DNA of 64,000 bases, taken from Umbilicaria muhlenbergii. Taxonomy: Eukaryota > Ascomycota > Lecanoromycetes > Umbilicariales > Umbilicariaceae. Made by a program: the position numbers and the translations under genes. The stretch lies in contig KK106981.1 of NCBI GenBank assembly GCA_000611775.1, positions 9,099,431 to 9,163,430 on the forward strand. The letters run 5' to 3'. Shown one piece after another: positions 32,824-44,481 of the stretch (position 1 is the first letter of the stretch; each line of letters begins with the position of its first letter). Below the pieces are notes generated by a model that was not told the origin of the DNA, did no database searches, and worked only from the letters and a program-made list of their open reading frames with translations.

Positions 32824-34755
32824 GCTGCCCATCCGGACGACGCTGGCGACGCTGCAATTCTGGCAAGTCCGACCGGCGAAAGAACAAAGTCCGACAGCCT
32901 CAAGTCTCCGCGCCTCACTCCGCGACCTTATTCGCTCGCCCACTTCTTTCCCCATTCACTCTGCCCTTTTCGCACTTCCCTCTCCCATCGGCACTTCACC
33001 GGCCCTTTCCTGTTGCACTCCCCAACTCCGAAGTCTGACCCTCTTTGTTTGCATTCCACCCGAGGCTACGACACCCTCATCCATCCACCTCCGTCGCCCT
33101 CACACCTGGGCCCCGCTCCACCTCCGCGATTTCGCACTGCCAATCTTTGCCAATCTTTGCCAATCATCGCGACGTCAGACGCCGCGGGGAAGACAGTCGC
33201 CAAGAAGGTGCTTGACCAGTCTGGTCGAGCCGCCATCGCGCAGGCCGGTAAAAAGGCGTGAAAGGGAATAGGGCCGTGGCTATTGCGGCTACATCCGAGT
33301 AAGCGAACGAAACTCCAGCATCCCAGATATATTTCTACACCGCCGCAACTGCACACCCCCTCCGCAGCCACGACTGGGAGCGACTCGTCGTCGCACCATT
33401 CGACCTGTTGCTGCTGCCCACACAGACAATCGCGTCGCACCGAGCCGCGTTGCAGTAAGGCATCGCCGTGTCTTGCGGCTCATCATTGTAGCTCTCGACC
33501 GTACCGGATGGCCCCGGCTGACTGAGCAATTCATCCAGGCATTCACTGGTGCTCGCTGCATCCACGCTGACCACGAACCATTTCCCTGCCTCCCCCTTCC
33601 CCGTCTCCCCACCACAGAAAGCGGAGCGACGCTTTCTCGTTTGCTCTTTGCATAGCATCCACAACGCACGATCCCGCATCTGGACAGTAGTGCTGATCCC
33701 CAATCGCAAAGCCTGGCCGACCAGCTTATCTGCGGCCCGCAGCAGATATCCGACCTTGTCCCTCATCGGCTTGTTTGGTAAGTGACCTCTTTCGATTGCT
33801 CCTTCGCTCTCGGCCTCATTTCAGTCGTGTTATTTTGGCATCGGATGACCTCATGGCATCGCTTGAAGGGTGCGGCGTCGTGAGTGAAGTGGGTAGTGGC
33901 AGCTTCACTTGGCCCCTTCGGGGCATATCCGGCAGCGTGCAGAGCCTCCATCGTATCCACCCGGCAGCGACTGGAGCGCACTAGCCTCATTGTATCGTCG
34001 TTCTTTGTCCCACGGGCAAAGACCATTGTCTCATTGTTTCTCCTGCACCTATCCCGATCTCCGCACTGGCTCGGTTCTCGACAGAGTACCCGCTTTCTCA
34101 AGCTGACGGTCCAATGTAGGCAAGCTCGTCTTCTCGAACAAAGGCAACTAGTCTAGAACACACAGACTGTCTCATCTTGCCATCAGCCTCTCCCGCTTCC
34201 GTCTTAGGAAGCGCATTGGGACTCGTGTGCAAACACAGGACCATTCGTGGTACGCAGCCCTATCTCCCAGAGTCGTCAATTCATCCCATTGGATGCAGAG
34301 CTTCCGGCCGAGGAGCCTGCATCAAGCGCCCGTAGCCGACTTGGTTCTGTCATCACGTCAAAGCTCACTGCACCACAGCCCGATATCAGCCGTGACGTAT
34401 CCCACCCACCTGCACAGAAGCCGGCGGAGTCCGTCGTCCGGAACCGGGTCGTACTCCAGGCGACCCCACGTCAACCCGGTCTGATCAATCATTGTCGGGA
34501 CGAGGCTCAGCAGTGTCAGCGGAAGCGGCGACAGAGCGTCTACCGCGAGAACGTCCCCAGTAAAGCGAATCTAACAGCACCAAGACTAGCGAGATATGCC
34601 AGTAGCCAGTAAGCGGCCCCACTTCTCTCATCTATAACTCAACGAGTGCCCTGGAGATCTGCACTCGGATATCAATACCGCGTCGTCTCCTTCCTCTTGA
34701 CGTCTCTTCTCGTCACAGCATCCCCTTGTGTGCCCACTTGGTGCTCAACGTCTTC

Positions 34756-36654
34756 ATGATGGTTGCAATGTTTGCTCACACTCACTTTCTTTTAGCTGAT
34801 AGGACATTCGATTTGAATTTTTCCTCCCCAATGACCCAAACCGGTAAAGCCCCAACAAACTACGACTTCCATCCCGATACAAACTCAGACGAAGGTTTTG
34901 ATATCTTTAACAGCACTGGGAATATGACCGGCACGGGAAACTCTAGCCCATTCATCAAAGACGAACCTGACGATTACATCTTCAACCCGAACAGCTACAT
35001 ATCTAGCCACCAAGCTTACGCCATGCAAACCAACCAGCCGTACGGGACCGGCTCGACCGGCGGCATCGACCCATCTGAGCTTTCGATGCAGAACGGGACC
35101 TTTCCCCAATTCAACTTTGGCTCCCAGCAGAACATGTCCTCCAGCTTCAACCTGGGGAACTCTAGCATACGCGATGATGAGCTTCTAGATCTGGAACTCA
35201 GCGATACATCAAGGAATCAAAACCAGTTCCAGAACCAGCACGGGTTCGGAGGCCACGACGCTGTTCAGGACAATGGCAATCTCCAGAGCTTCTTCCCAGA
35301 TCACACGCAAGCGGGATCCATAGCCGGAAACAACCACAACCAGATGCAACACGTCTATTCTAATACTCCAGACGGCACACCCATACAAAGTCCTTTCGTG
35401 CATGGTTTCAATTATGCTCAGTTCGGGCAGATGCAGCCTCCGCAACTATCCCAACATGCCTCGCCTCATACGCGTCCAAGCCCAGGGAATGCACGTGCTG
35501 GTTCGTACGAGAACAGCTACATGAGTGCACGACCGCGACCAAGTGTTGGTAATACTAGGAAAACATCAGATTCGCGAAGTCCCATGACCCCGAAGACACC
35601 TGCACTAAGCGGTCTGCATCTTGGTACGCCGGAATCTGGCAGTTTCCCATCGCAACCTATTCACACGAACAACTCCAATCAGCATCGCCACCAAAAGAGT
35701 CTCTCGAACCAATGGGACAGCACACCAGGTAGCTTGCAGTCTTACATCGATTCGCCAATCTCGTCACCAGGTCAGCCGGCGAACCACGCCCAGATCTCAG
35801 AGATCCTCAAGTCTGGCAAACATGCATCCCTACCTGCGAAAGTCGACACCAACCACCATCCCGTTCCAGCTTACCAAACCCAAGAAGCTAAACGCCGTCG
35901 CAGACGTGAATCACACAACATGGTTGAACGCCGTCGCCGCGACAACATCAACGAGCGCATTCAGGAGCTCTCCCACCTCGTCCCGCAACACCGTCTCGAA
36001 GATGAGAAGGTCCGCAAACACCTGGTGAACAACTCTCCACTCTCCCCTACCCTCGCCGCGACAGGCATATCGCCGCCACAAGCGACATCCCTCCTGGCAG
36101 GTGGTGCCGGTCGTCGCGCCACGGGATCAGGCGTCGGTAATATTACAGTTGGCATTCCCATTGAGGAGAAAGACAAAGGACCCAACAAGGGGGATATCTT
36201 GAACGGGGCTGTGGGATGGACGCGTGATCTTATGTGGGCACTTCATGTCAAGCTGCAGCAAGAGTCGGAACTTGCGGACCTTATCACTCAGCTCGGCGGT
36301 ACTTTTCCATTCGAACCTACCGAAGAGGAACTGCGCATGCGCACCGAACTTCTCGATGCGATCGAAACGAACGACCCAAGTTCCTTTTCTTATACACGTG
36401 GACCTGGAAGTGGGCTACGTGTACCGAAACATACAAACGTTGCCGGAGAGCCTTTGACCGGCAGCAACGGTCAAGGCCGTAGCGGCATGATGAGCATGGG
36501 AGGGACACTCAGTCCGCAGAGCTTGAGCCCCGGCGTGCAGGAGGGGGGCAGCGGGGCCAACAGTGGCAGGGGCGAGCCACAGTTTTGGAGCCACAGTGGC
36601 CGAGAGAGCCTGAGCTTCAAGGAGGAAGACGAGTACGGCATGGATATGAATTGA
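34756..36654 (+). CDS. bHLH transcription factor with extended loop
   Basis: An open frame of up to 632 residues from the ATG at 34756. The start is uncertain: an ATG at 34831 (607 residues) is also plausible, and a splice acceptor (CTTTCTTTTAG ending 34795) precedes a conserved-looking DRTFDLNFSSP segment, so the real first exon may lie upstream. The N-terminal 350 residues are Asn/Gln/Ser-rich, typical of activation regions. The basic region RRRRRESHNMVERRRRDNIN near residue 390 has the His-x-x-x-Glu-Arg-x-Arg-Arg pattern that contacts CACGTG-type E-boxes. Helix 1 is ERIQELSHLVP; helix 2 is GDILNGAVGWTRDLMWAL. About 65 residues separate them, against 5–20 in most bHLH proteins. It resembles the filamentous-fungal HLH regulators annotated as GlcD gamma. 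It should act as a nuclear dimer; target genes unknown. Confidence 0.82.
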   Translation: MMVAMFAHTHFLLADRTFDLNFSSPMTQTGKAPTNYDFHPDTNSDEGFDIFNSTGNMTGTGNSSPFIKDEPDDYIFNPNSYISSHQAYAMQTNQPYGTGSTGGIDPSELSMQNGTFPQFNFGSQQNMSSSFNLGNSSIRDDELLDLELSDTSRNQNQFQNQHGFGGHDAVQDNGNLQSFFPDHTQAGSIAGNNHNQMQHVYSNTPDGTPIQSPFVHGFNYAQFGQMQPPQLSQHASPHTRPSPGNARAGSYENSYMSARPRPSVGNTRKTSDSRSPMTPKTPALSGLHLGTPESGSFPSQPIHTNNSNQHRHQKSLSNQWDSTPGSLQSYIDSPISSPGQPANHAQISEILKSGKHASLPAKVDTNHHPVPAYQTQEAKRRRRRESHNMVERRRRDNINERIQELSHLVPQHRLEDEKVRKHLVNNSPLSPTLAATGISPPQATSLLAGGAGRRATGSGVGNITVGIPIEEKDKGPNKGDILNGAVGWTRDLMWALHVKLQQESELADLITQLGGTFPFEPTEEELRMRTELLDAIETNDPSSFSYTRGPGSGLRVPKHTNVAGEPLTGSNGQGRSGMMSMGGTLSPQSLSPGVQEGGSGANSGRGEPQFWSHSGRESLSFKEEDEYGMDMN

Positions 36655-37343
36655 AGATGGAGGTAATTTGCATGCGATTACCGATGCGCTTGGAGAGATA
36701 GATTGGGATGGGTAACACGAGATATTGGGAGCACAGAGATACCCCAAACACGTTCGTTGCTGTTTCCGGGAGTTCCTTGGCATTTTCATCCAGGCATGGG
36801 GCTCGGTCGTTGCGGTGTCTTTTACATTCGGGCGGCTTGCTGGTTGATTGGTCGATGGGGTCGGTCGGTTTGGTTTTGGGTTGGTTCCACGATACAGATA
36901 CCTCATCTCTTGCTTTTTTCCCGTCTCGATGCGATGTTCCACAAGCAAAGTCTGAATTTTTCTTATGCACTTATTTCATAGCTGGGGGTCTGGCTGGACC
37001 TTGAGCTGTCATTGTCACAAGTTTGCTTCCGTCACTTCCATCATCTCATCTTCGCTGCCGTTTTTCGTCTAATGCCGAGAAAGAGCTGGCTCGATATCCT
37101 CACATACCTTCCACCTTTCGCAGTATGCTAGTTTAGCTTTTTCCAATACCATACCATACCAGACATTTCTCCCAGTATTGGCATTCGTAGCGTTGGTACC
37201 CGTGGTGAATATTGCTCGTTTTGTGATCCTTGATCTACAGCATCATGTCGTAGCCCTCCCTCTCTCCCAACCCCCACACCATCTCCACCTTTTCAGCCAC
37301 AGCCCTCAGAAACTCCCACCTCCAAGCATTCCCCCCCCACCCT
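36655..37343. other. intergenic region between convergent genes
   Basis: 3' regions of the bHLH and NPR3 genes. No feature seen. Confidence 0.5.
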
Positions 37344-39708
37344 TTACCACCACCTCCCCCCCACCAAAAACCCCTCCGCCCTCCACGCCTCCAACCACGC
37401 CTCCACCCGCCCCCTCTTCCACCCCTCCCGCACCGCGATCTTCTCCAACGCGTGCTGCCCGTCGAAATACTTGACGCACCGCTCCCACGCCTCGTGGCTC
37501 TCGCGGCCTTGGGTAGCGAGGATGTGCGCGGAGATGAGGGCGAGCTGTTGGGACTCGAGGGCGGAGGGGCGGAGGGGGTGAAGGATTATTGTGGGGGAGG
37601 AGGAAGGAGGGGCATGGTGGTGGGGGGAAGAGGGAGAGGATTGGGATTGGGATTGGGGAAGGGGGGGTGGGAATGAGGAAGGGGGGTGTGAACGAGAAGT
37701 GGGGTGGAGGACGGGGGAGGGCACGGCGGTGTGGGTACTTGAGGAAGAGGCGGAGGAGGACAACAACATAAGCGGGTCGGACATCTCGTCCCCCTCGGCC
37801 CCGTCCCCGTCGTCCTTCGTCCCGTTAGCCCCCTCCTCCCCACCCCCCTGCTGCTGCTGCTGCTGCTCCCGCTGCCGCCTCACCGCCTCTCCGCCCACCC
37901 ACCCCGGCACCCTCACCCACGCCCACCCCCGCAACACCCCCACCCACCCGCCCGCCACCAACCACCCCAACACCCCAAAATACGCCTCCTTGTGATCCTT
38001 ACTCGGCACAAACTCCGCATACGGCCTCGGCGCCCCCGACAGCGCACTCAGCATGCGCACCAACCCGGGCAGCGCCGCCGGGAACTTCTTCGCATACGTC
38101 GCGCTCGCGGCGGGCAGGCGCGAGAAGTCGGCGGTGGGCGACAGGACGTACGTGTTGCGTTGGTGCAGGGGGGGGATGCAGATGGCGCGGCGCCAGTAGA
38201 CGAGGTGGGCGGCGAGGAATAAGGTTGTGGGGAGGGGGAGGGCGGCGAGGAGGGAAAGTTGTAGCAGGGATTTGCGGGGGGTGTGGTGCGTGAGGAAGGT
38301 GGAGAGGGGGCGCTGTCTCTTATATACNNNNNNNNNNNNNNNNNNNNNNNNNNNNNNNNNNNNNNNNNNNNNNNNNNNNNNNNNNNNNNNNNNNNNNNNN
38401 NNNNNNNNNNNNNNNNNNNNNNNNNNNNNNNNNNNNNNNNNNNGGCGGGCGGGGAGGGAGGGTAAGGGATTTGGAGGGAGAGGGATAGGTTGGGGGAGAG
38501 GGTTAGGGCCGCGATGCGCGAGGTCGAGATCTTGGTGTAGAGGGTTGCGAGGGCTTTGGCGAGGGAGGAGGAGGAGAGGAGGTGCGGGTAGAGGGTTGAT
38601 GGGGGGGTTTCTGGAGGGGTAGGATTGGTTAGATCGGAGGAGAAAGAGGGGACGGGAGGGGAGAGGAAAGAGGGGCGGACGCACTGTTCTCTTGTGCTTT
38701 CCGGGTCAGCTTTAGGATTAGTTGGGACTGTTCCCAGACGTAGCCGGAGCGGGCTTGTTCCCATTTTAGCGCGCGGGAGAATTTCTTCACGACGTGGTCG
38801 TACATTTCTGTGACGCGGAGGTGGTGTTCAAATGGTGGGGGGTTGAGCAGGAAGACGACGTTGAACATGGTCAAGCCTGTCGTTGTGGTGGCATTGGCCG
38901 TTTCCTTCTTGGTCTCGTTGCTCGTACCGTTCTTCTCCTCGCCGGCATTGGGATCGGAAGCCCTCATTGCCGCTTCCATATCCGGAACAGCCCCTTGTCC
39001 ATCTTCCCCTAACGAATCTCCCATGGCAGGCCCAGCATCCAACCCCGGCGTTAATCCACCCTCCTTATTATTATCCTCCTCCATGATCTTGCCCTCTCCA
39101 TTCCCCACCCCCTGCACCCCGGTCCCCACCTTCTCGTCCGACCCCTCGCTCACCCCCATCTGTTTCCTCGCCTTCTTCTTCTTCTGCCACAGCCCATCCT
39201 CACGCACAAACACCGGCCACCCCAAATACACCAGCCCGTCCAACGTCATCTCGAACTTCTTCTTATGGAACGTCCTCGCCGGCGCCAGGAGCTGCGTCAG
39301 ACCCATAGAGCCGAATAACAGCCCATTGCCCGCCATCCTCTGCTTATCCTCCTGCCCTGGCGCGCCCTCCTTATCCGGCGACGACGAGCCATCCTCGTCT
39401 GCGTCGGGGTCCCCTCGGCCCTCTTCCTCCCTGGCCTTGTGCACGCGACTGCGGCGGTTGAGCATTGCGGCTTTCTTGCGGCGGAGGGTGCCGGAGGAGG
39501 AGCTGTGTGCGTCGGATTCATCGCTGGAGGTGGTGGGTAGGTCGGTGTCGTAGTCGCGGTTTGGTTTGGTTTTCGGGTCGGTGAGGGGTGGGGTGTCTTC
39601 GCCTGGTCGGGGGGGGTAGTGGAAGACGGTGTTGGCGCCGGTGCGGGATTTGATGACTAGGACGATGCCGATGAGACATGGGTTTGGAGGGAGGATGGGT
39701 GATGCCAT
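37344..39708 (-). CDS. NPR3: nitrogen permease regulator 3 (GATOR1/SEACIT subunit), interrupted by assembly gap
   Basis: Exon 1 is 39708–38685 and exon 2 is 38610–37344, with a 74-nt intron. Npr3 forms with Npr2 and Iml1 the complex that inactivates Rag-type GTPases and so represses TORC1 at the vacuole when amino acids are scarce. The N-terminus has the family pattern CLIGIVLVIKSRTGANTVFHYPP; the FNVVFLLNPPP and YDHVVKKFSRALKWEQ segments follow at about 285–320. After the intron come SSLAKALATLYTKISTSR and, past the gap, FVPSKDHKEAYFGVLGWLV. The C-terminus has the conserved CVKYFDGQHALEKIAVREG. Insertions rich in Asp/Glu/Gly and poly-Gln/Ser lie between domains. A run of N at 38328–38443 removes part of exon 2; the frame before and after it differs, so the real gap size is not 116 bases. 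Confidence 0.9.
38313..38327. other. Nextera-type sequencing adapter residue
   Basis: CTGTCTCTTATATAC abuts the N run. Its first twelve bases equal the Tn5 mosaic-end adapter used in Nextera libraries. Translated on the NPR3 strand it gives VYKRQ, a known artefact signature in predicted proteins. It should be trimmed, not treated as genome. Confidence 0.85.
38328..38443. other. assembly gap (116 N)
   Basis: A run of undetermined bases inside exon 2 of NPR3. Adapter sequence on its left edge suggests that two contigs were joined here without closing the gap. Confidence 0.98.
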
Positions 39709-40015
39709 TGTTGTGCTACATTGTAGGGATCTCGGTTGGGAGGTTGTGGGTGGGCGCCAATGAATGAGTTATGTAGAGATTGGGGAAGTGGTGCATTTTT
39801 CATGTGAAGAGGACAGCTGGGGCTTCGAGATTGGCGCAGGAGCCAATAGCACAGTGGGTGATACGTCAGATAATGCCAAATTCAGTAGCTGTATCTACAA
39901 TATAGAGTACAAATTTCTCTACACCAACGCCAAACGCGCTATGCAGCCTCCTCTCAACGCCATCCATCCCTCCCAAGCTCACGCCCCTGAATACCCCAAC
40001 CCGGCCGCCCCCCAA

Positions 40016-40603
40016 TCACGAAATCTTCTTCCCATCATCCCTAACCCTCAACTTGGTCGCCCCCCCCGCATGTCCCGGTATCCCCTCCCCCTTCCCCTCC
40101 TCCGCAAACCCCAGATTCCTAAACTCGTCCGGCGCCATAAGATTACTATTTCCCCACCCACCTCCCGTCAGCCGCATGTCCCACTATGCGTGAAACACAA
40201 CACACCAAAGACCGCCAAGAGCCTGCAGGGACGCACGAGAAAGGACAACATACTGCTCCATCCGACACCTCAAATACTCCTTCGCCATCATCCGACACTC
40301 ATAATCATTCGCACCCATCACGCGCCGCAAGCAGCGCAGGTAGTCGGCGATCAGCGGTTTGCATTCGCCTGGCCCGGTATCAGTTGCCCGTAGACGATTT
40401 TCTAAGAACCGCGGAGATATGGAACGCACCATCATGATCGAGCGGGAAGGACCCGCGCTCTGGTCTACGGTACCAAAAAATAGGTTAGCTGGTTTTTGAT
40501 GTTGTGGCGGCGGACCCCGACGGTTTTGGGTGGGGGGGCGGAGGGGGGCTCACGGCGTCGGTTTGGTCGAGATCTGGCGCCCGCCGGGGCCGCCGAAACT
40601 CAT
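40016..40603 (-). CDS. COX19: cytochrome c oxidase assembly protein COX19
   Basis: Four small exons (40603–40554, 40464–40430, 40368–40254, 40145–40016) encode 109 residues. Cox19 is a twin CX9C protein of the mitochondrial intermembrane space and cytosol needed for copper delivery and assembly of cytochrome c oxidase; it folds through the Mia40 relay. The chain starts MSFGGPGGRQISTKPTPPER, the family N-terminus. The cysteines are C31-x9-C41 and C53-x9-C63 in a helical hairpin, followed by the conserved HNLMAPDEFRNLGF. Introns are 89, 61 and 108 nt, and all three splices restore conserved residues. Length matches yeast Cox19 (98) with a slightly longer tail. It lies upstream of NPR3 in the same direction, 307 bp apart. 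Confidence 0.93.
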
Positions 40604-41435
40604 GAGGTTGCAGTGTCAGGGACGGTCCTCCGCTGGATTCTCCGATAATGACAGTCGGGTGATCTAGGTCATGTAGAGGCTGGGTGGATGGTTTGGGTAA
40701 GGTAGGAAGCTGCAGGTATCATCAGCCGAGGGATCTACGGCTAGGGCAGCTTTGTTTCAGCGGCGGTATGAATTGATGCAGGAGTCACGCTGGTTATGAA
40801 TACCTATCTATATCCATTGTATAACCCCGAACTTGTGAACATAACATACTGCATCCAGACTCAGAAGGGAGCATGGCCGCTTCAGAGGGAGCACTGCGAA
40901 AGCATAGGGGAGTAGGGAGGAACCTGTTCTATCGTCTCACCACTCTTGCGCGGCGCCCCCCGTATTCCATCACTTACAGTACGGGTAGAATCAAGCTCCT
41001 CACAGCATTGACCATTATTACACAGAGTCTGAAGGTCAGGATCCTTCGAAAGCTGCTAGCCGGTCAGTATATGGCCGGCGGCTAACCCTAGTCATTAACC
41101 CTAATCGTACAACAGCCGTAGCACCGTCGAAGACTGGCCAATTCTTGCAGCCAGCTAGCCCGCCTATCTCATATCCGTACAGGACGAGGTGGACGAAGTC
41201 AAACTTGCCGTAAGCCATGCGAGACATCTAGAAGGGTCTTTAGACTCATGGCGCACGACGCGTAGAGAAATTCAAAGAAGACGGTCTAGAGGACAGGGCC
41301 TTAATAGAAGATGCTAGTAATAGAGAACTATGTTTCATCTTCATAAAGAAAGAAGGTCGAAAAGTTCGTGCCAGTAGAATCACTGGCAAAGGGCTGTGTA
41401 GAAGCAACGAATGTTTCATCACTTCTCAGTGCTAT
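40604..41435. other. left border of accessory island
   Basis: Promoter of COX19 followed by the first copy of the direct repeat (40725–40818) and about 600 bp without a supported gene. The NLR gene ends at its right side. Confidence 0.5.
40725..40818 (+). repeat. direct repeat copy 1 flanking NLR gene
   Basis: Starts GCCGAGGGATCTACGGCTAG and runs to TATCTATATCCATT. It matches the copy at 44570–44676 in the same orientation over almost its whole length, with about one difference per five bases, a 1-bp indel and a 10–13-bp insertion in copy 2. Possible short non-autonomous element or duplication scar. Confidence 0.85.
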
Positions 41436-44335
41436 CTAGGATGTTGATTCCTGTCGTGCAGCGATCTCCTCCTCCAACATCTTAGCTATCTTTTTATCTC
41501 CGTTCTTCTGCGCCACTTCTACGGCAGTTAAGCCGTCTGTGCCGACAAAGTAGAGGTTCGGCTTTGCTGTCAATAATTCTCTAACAGTATTCGTTTGATG
41601 ATACCCTACGGCGGAGCGTAGCGCTGTGTATCCGTCGGACGTGCGTTGATCCACGTCAGCATTGTGATCCAAAAGAACCCGCATAGCTTTCCAGTGGCCT
41701 CGTCTCGCAGCTCGGTATAATGGTGTTGTCTTTGTGTCACTCAAAGCATTCACGTCAGCTCCTGCTTTGAGGAGTAACCTCACTACCTTCCTGCTTCCTT
41801 TTTCCGCGCCAAGATGCAAAGGCGTCTGATTTCTGCTGTTTCGTATGTCAACTATAGCACCAGCGTCAAGTAACAGCTTGACTGCGTCCTTTCCTTGCGA
41901 TGCTGCCCAGTGCAGCGGTGCTAGACCATCACGGTCCTGGAAGTTAATGTTGACATCATTTCGACTTATGAGCATTTTGACCAAAGCTTTAAATCCTCGC
42001 TCGGCCGCTATCGACAACGGCGTTTGACCCAGTGAAGTAGAAGGGTCAGCCGAAGCGCCGGTGTTCAGCAGGCGACTGGCGAATCTGAACATACCAAAGT
42101 ACGCGGTGAGGTGCATTGCAGTGATGGAGGCTGGATCTTCATCGTGACGAAAATCTTCTGGATGTCCTGCAATCAGGGCTTGACTGCAGCTTGATACTGC
42201 ACCGTCGTTAAGGAGAAATCGTAACAGGGCGGCCTCTGTATCGCTTTGTATATCATCAAGGCTGTGGTACCCCCATGCGGACGAAACATATCCCAGTAAC
42301 GCATTGTGTTCTATGCGGGACTCAAACGCCTTTGGGGTCCGGCAGTAGCCTGCCTGAAACTCATCGAACAATAGATACGTTATGCAAACCGTCAGAATGC
42401 TATCCTGAGCGCTAGGGTATCGTGAATCTCGGACACGGTCCAAATACTCCTTCAAAGTATAATCTAGGGAGGTCAGAAGCGGCTCATTCCACGAGGATGG
42501 AGCGTTATACGCACGAACAAGACGTACATTGCTGTTCTCGTCGACTATAATCAACCCAGCGCAGACATCGATTATTACGTTTTCGTCGGGTAGAGCATCA
42601 AGCTCGGTCTTTGTAGAGGTTTTTTCAACAGCCAATGCATGCTGGAGCTCAGTTATAGACAATGGTCTAAGAGCGAATGATATCCATAATAGCGTTTTGT
42701 TCGCCAACTCTCTATCGTCCTGATTTTGGTTTTGGATCCGCTCCAATGCTTCTTCATATGTACCATCTATACCTTCATGTAGGTTCTTGAGAGCAGTATA
42801 AATTGCTTTCCGGTTATTTTTGTTTACTAACGAGTCCATGTGTAGTTGAACAAGCAGGAACCTAAAATGAATATTAGAATCTAAGGCTAGCCGTAGAAAA
42901 TATAGGATTCTTACATGCCACCGGCTCTCGGAAGAATTCCATTGATAATCGCAGTCTCCAAACCCTGATCCGCTTTCACGTGCCGTGCAAGACGACTCTC
43001 ACGTTGAATACGCCGAAGAATGTAGTTGGTTGCGTCTTTGTCGCTCGCGTATATCTCAAGACGACTTGTCTCACGGAACTCATTCTCGATTATGGGAACT
43101 CGGCGGGAGGTAACCAACAAACAGATATTGCCTGGGAGAGATCGGATCCCGCGAAGCAAATCCAACCTCGTGTTGCTTTCCTCGGCACATTCATCCAACG
43201 CATCGACAACGATAAATATCTTGGAGCATCTTGAAGCCTCCAAATGTAACGCTTCCATCAGTTCTTCCAGCGGTAAAGAAACATTCTTTTGAATCTTGAT
43301 TTCACAGTACCGTTTTTTCAGATCATCAGATAAGCTTGCACAATCTTGTACTAGCTGCTTCAGTATACTTGTGAGAAGATCTTGAGCGCCTTGTCGAATT
43401 CTCTCCTTGTAATTGCAGTAAATACAGACAGTCCTGACGCCTTGGTCTTTGAATGTATGCTGCAGATAGTCTACGGCAATAGATCTAAGTAGATATCTTT
43501 AGTAATTCACATTCTGTTGGCTCAAATGAGAGACCTTACGCAAAGATGGTCTTGCCAGCACCGGCTTGTAGTAGTTAGTAGAATTTGTCAAGCTCATCAC
43601 CAGTTGGCAGTCATGTACTTACGTATTCCAGGACACCATAATTCTTGTCTTGGCTGCTCAAGCCAGGATCTGAACTCGGGCGATTCGAGTAGCCATTGCC
43701 CAGTGCCTTCTTCCCGCCGACTAAAAATATCCCGCTGTCTTGACTTGAAGTCGAGCGGGGATAGCCAATCGGCAATTTTTTGTCTTTCCTCAGAACAATG
43801 ATCGACATGCATCTGTCCGACTTGTTCTCTCAGTACGGAGACATCAGTCTTGATAGCCTTAGACAAAGCGCTGCAAAATTTAGAAACATGTACACGACTA
43901 CGACCGCCATTTCTTCTGAACTTACTTCAGGTCGTTCTGTAGGGCAAGGCTGATCAGGATCTTCAATCGCTCGATTTTAGCAAGGATTTCATTGATTTCC
44001 TTTTTATCGAATGTCCACATTAATGCCCTTCCAACCTTTCGAACAACGTCTCCGGGGGCTAGCTTGGTAGCGAGCTGTTCCAAAGCAGCCTTGTATTGGT
44101 CAAGAACACCAAATGGAACTCCAAGCGTTCGAATTCCCAAATACCAGGGGTCCGTAGACTTGGCGTCTTCCACACGGTCCCTCAGTGTGGTGAGAAGACT
44201 ATACATAGCGGCGGCCTCAACAGCGATTTTAGCCCGATCTTTTGGAGCATTGTTGACGTCGTTAAGATAAGTCAGCACTGATCCGGTCAGCTGAAGTAGA
44301 GCAGTAATGCTGACAGCCATGCTTAACGGATCCAT
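41436..44335 (-). CDS. NACHT–ankyrin NLR (STAND) protein, heterokaryon-incompatibility type
   Basis: Five exons (44335–43926, 43870–43623, 43564–43540, 43484–42915, 42861–41436) encode 892 residues. Fungal NLRs sense non-self or damage signals and trigger programmed cell death. The N-terminal domain (about 1–140, MDPLSMAVSITALLQLTGSV) has the helical look of fungal STAND N-terminal effector domains (HeLo-like/SesA-like). The P-loop GIPGAGKTIF at about 217–226 is assembled across two introns, with a 25-nt micro-exon holding the Lys-Thr. Walker B is IFIVVDALDEC, and LLVTSR follows as sensor. A helical linker leads to about seven ankyrin repeats from residue 665 to the end (DGLAPLHWAASQGKDAVKLL, QTPLHLGAEKGSRKVVRLLL and others). 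All NTPase motifs are intact, so the gene looks functional. The repeats are not highly alike, so they are not of the recently amplified kind. Confidence 0.9.
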
Positions 44336-44481
44336 ATTCCGGGTGGAGGTCCTATTGTAGGGTAAATGAATTGGCTGGCAGTGTGCTCGTGTTGTTATGT
44401 AGGATGCTAAGTTCTGAATTACACGAGAAGCCTGCTATGTAGGCGTGCTGACGTAATAGGCCCACAATTGTTGGAGGTCGT

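Larger units (their letters stand above)
30768..34755. other. 4-kb intergenic region upstream of bHLH gene
   Basis: The longest gene-free stretch in the window. It contains a near-perfect hairpin (31910–31942) and three short tandem arrays (32432–32487, 32590–32630, 32779–32823). I find no domain-bearing frame. Long upstream regions with leader introns are common for fungal transcription-factor genes, so much of this may be promoter and 5' leader of the bHLH gene. Confidence 0.5.

Noticed and set aside
32653-33271. Overlapping frames of 166–202 codons around 33 kb
   Set aside because: They include the TTTGCAC tandem repeat translated in several frames and no recognisable domain.
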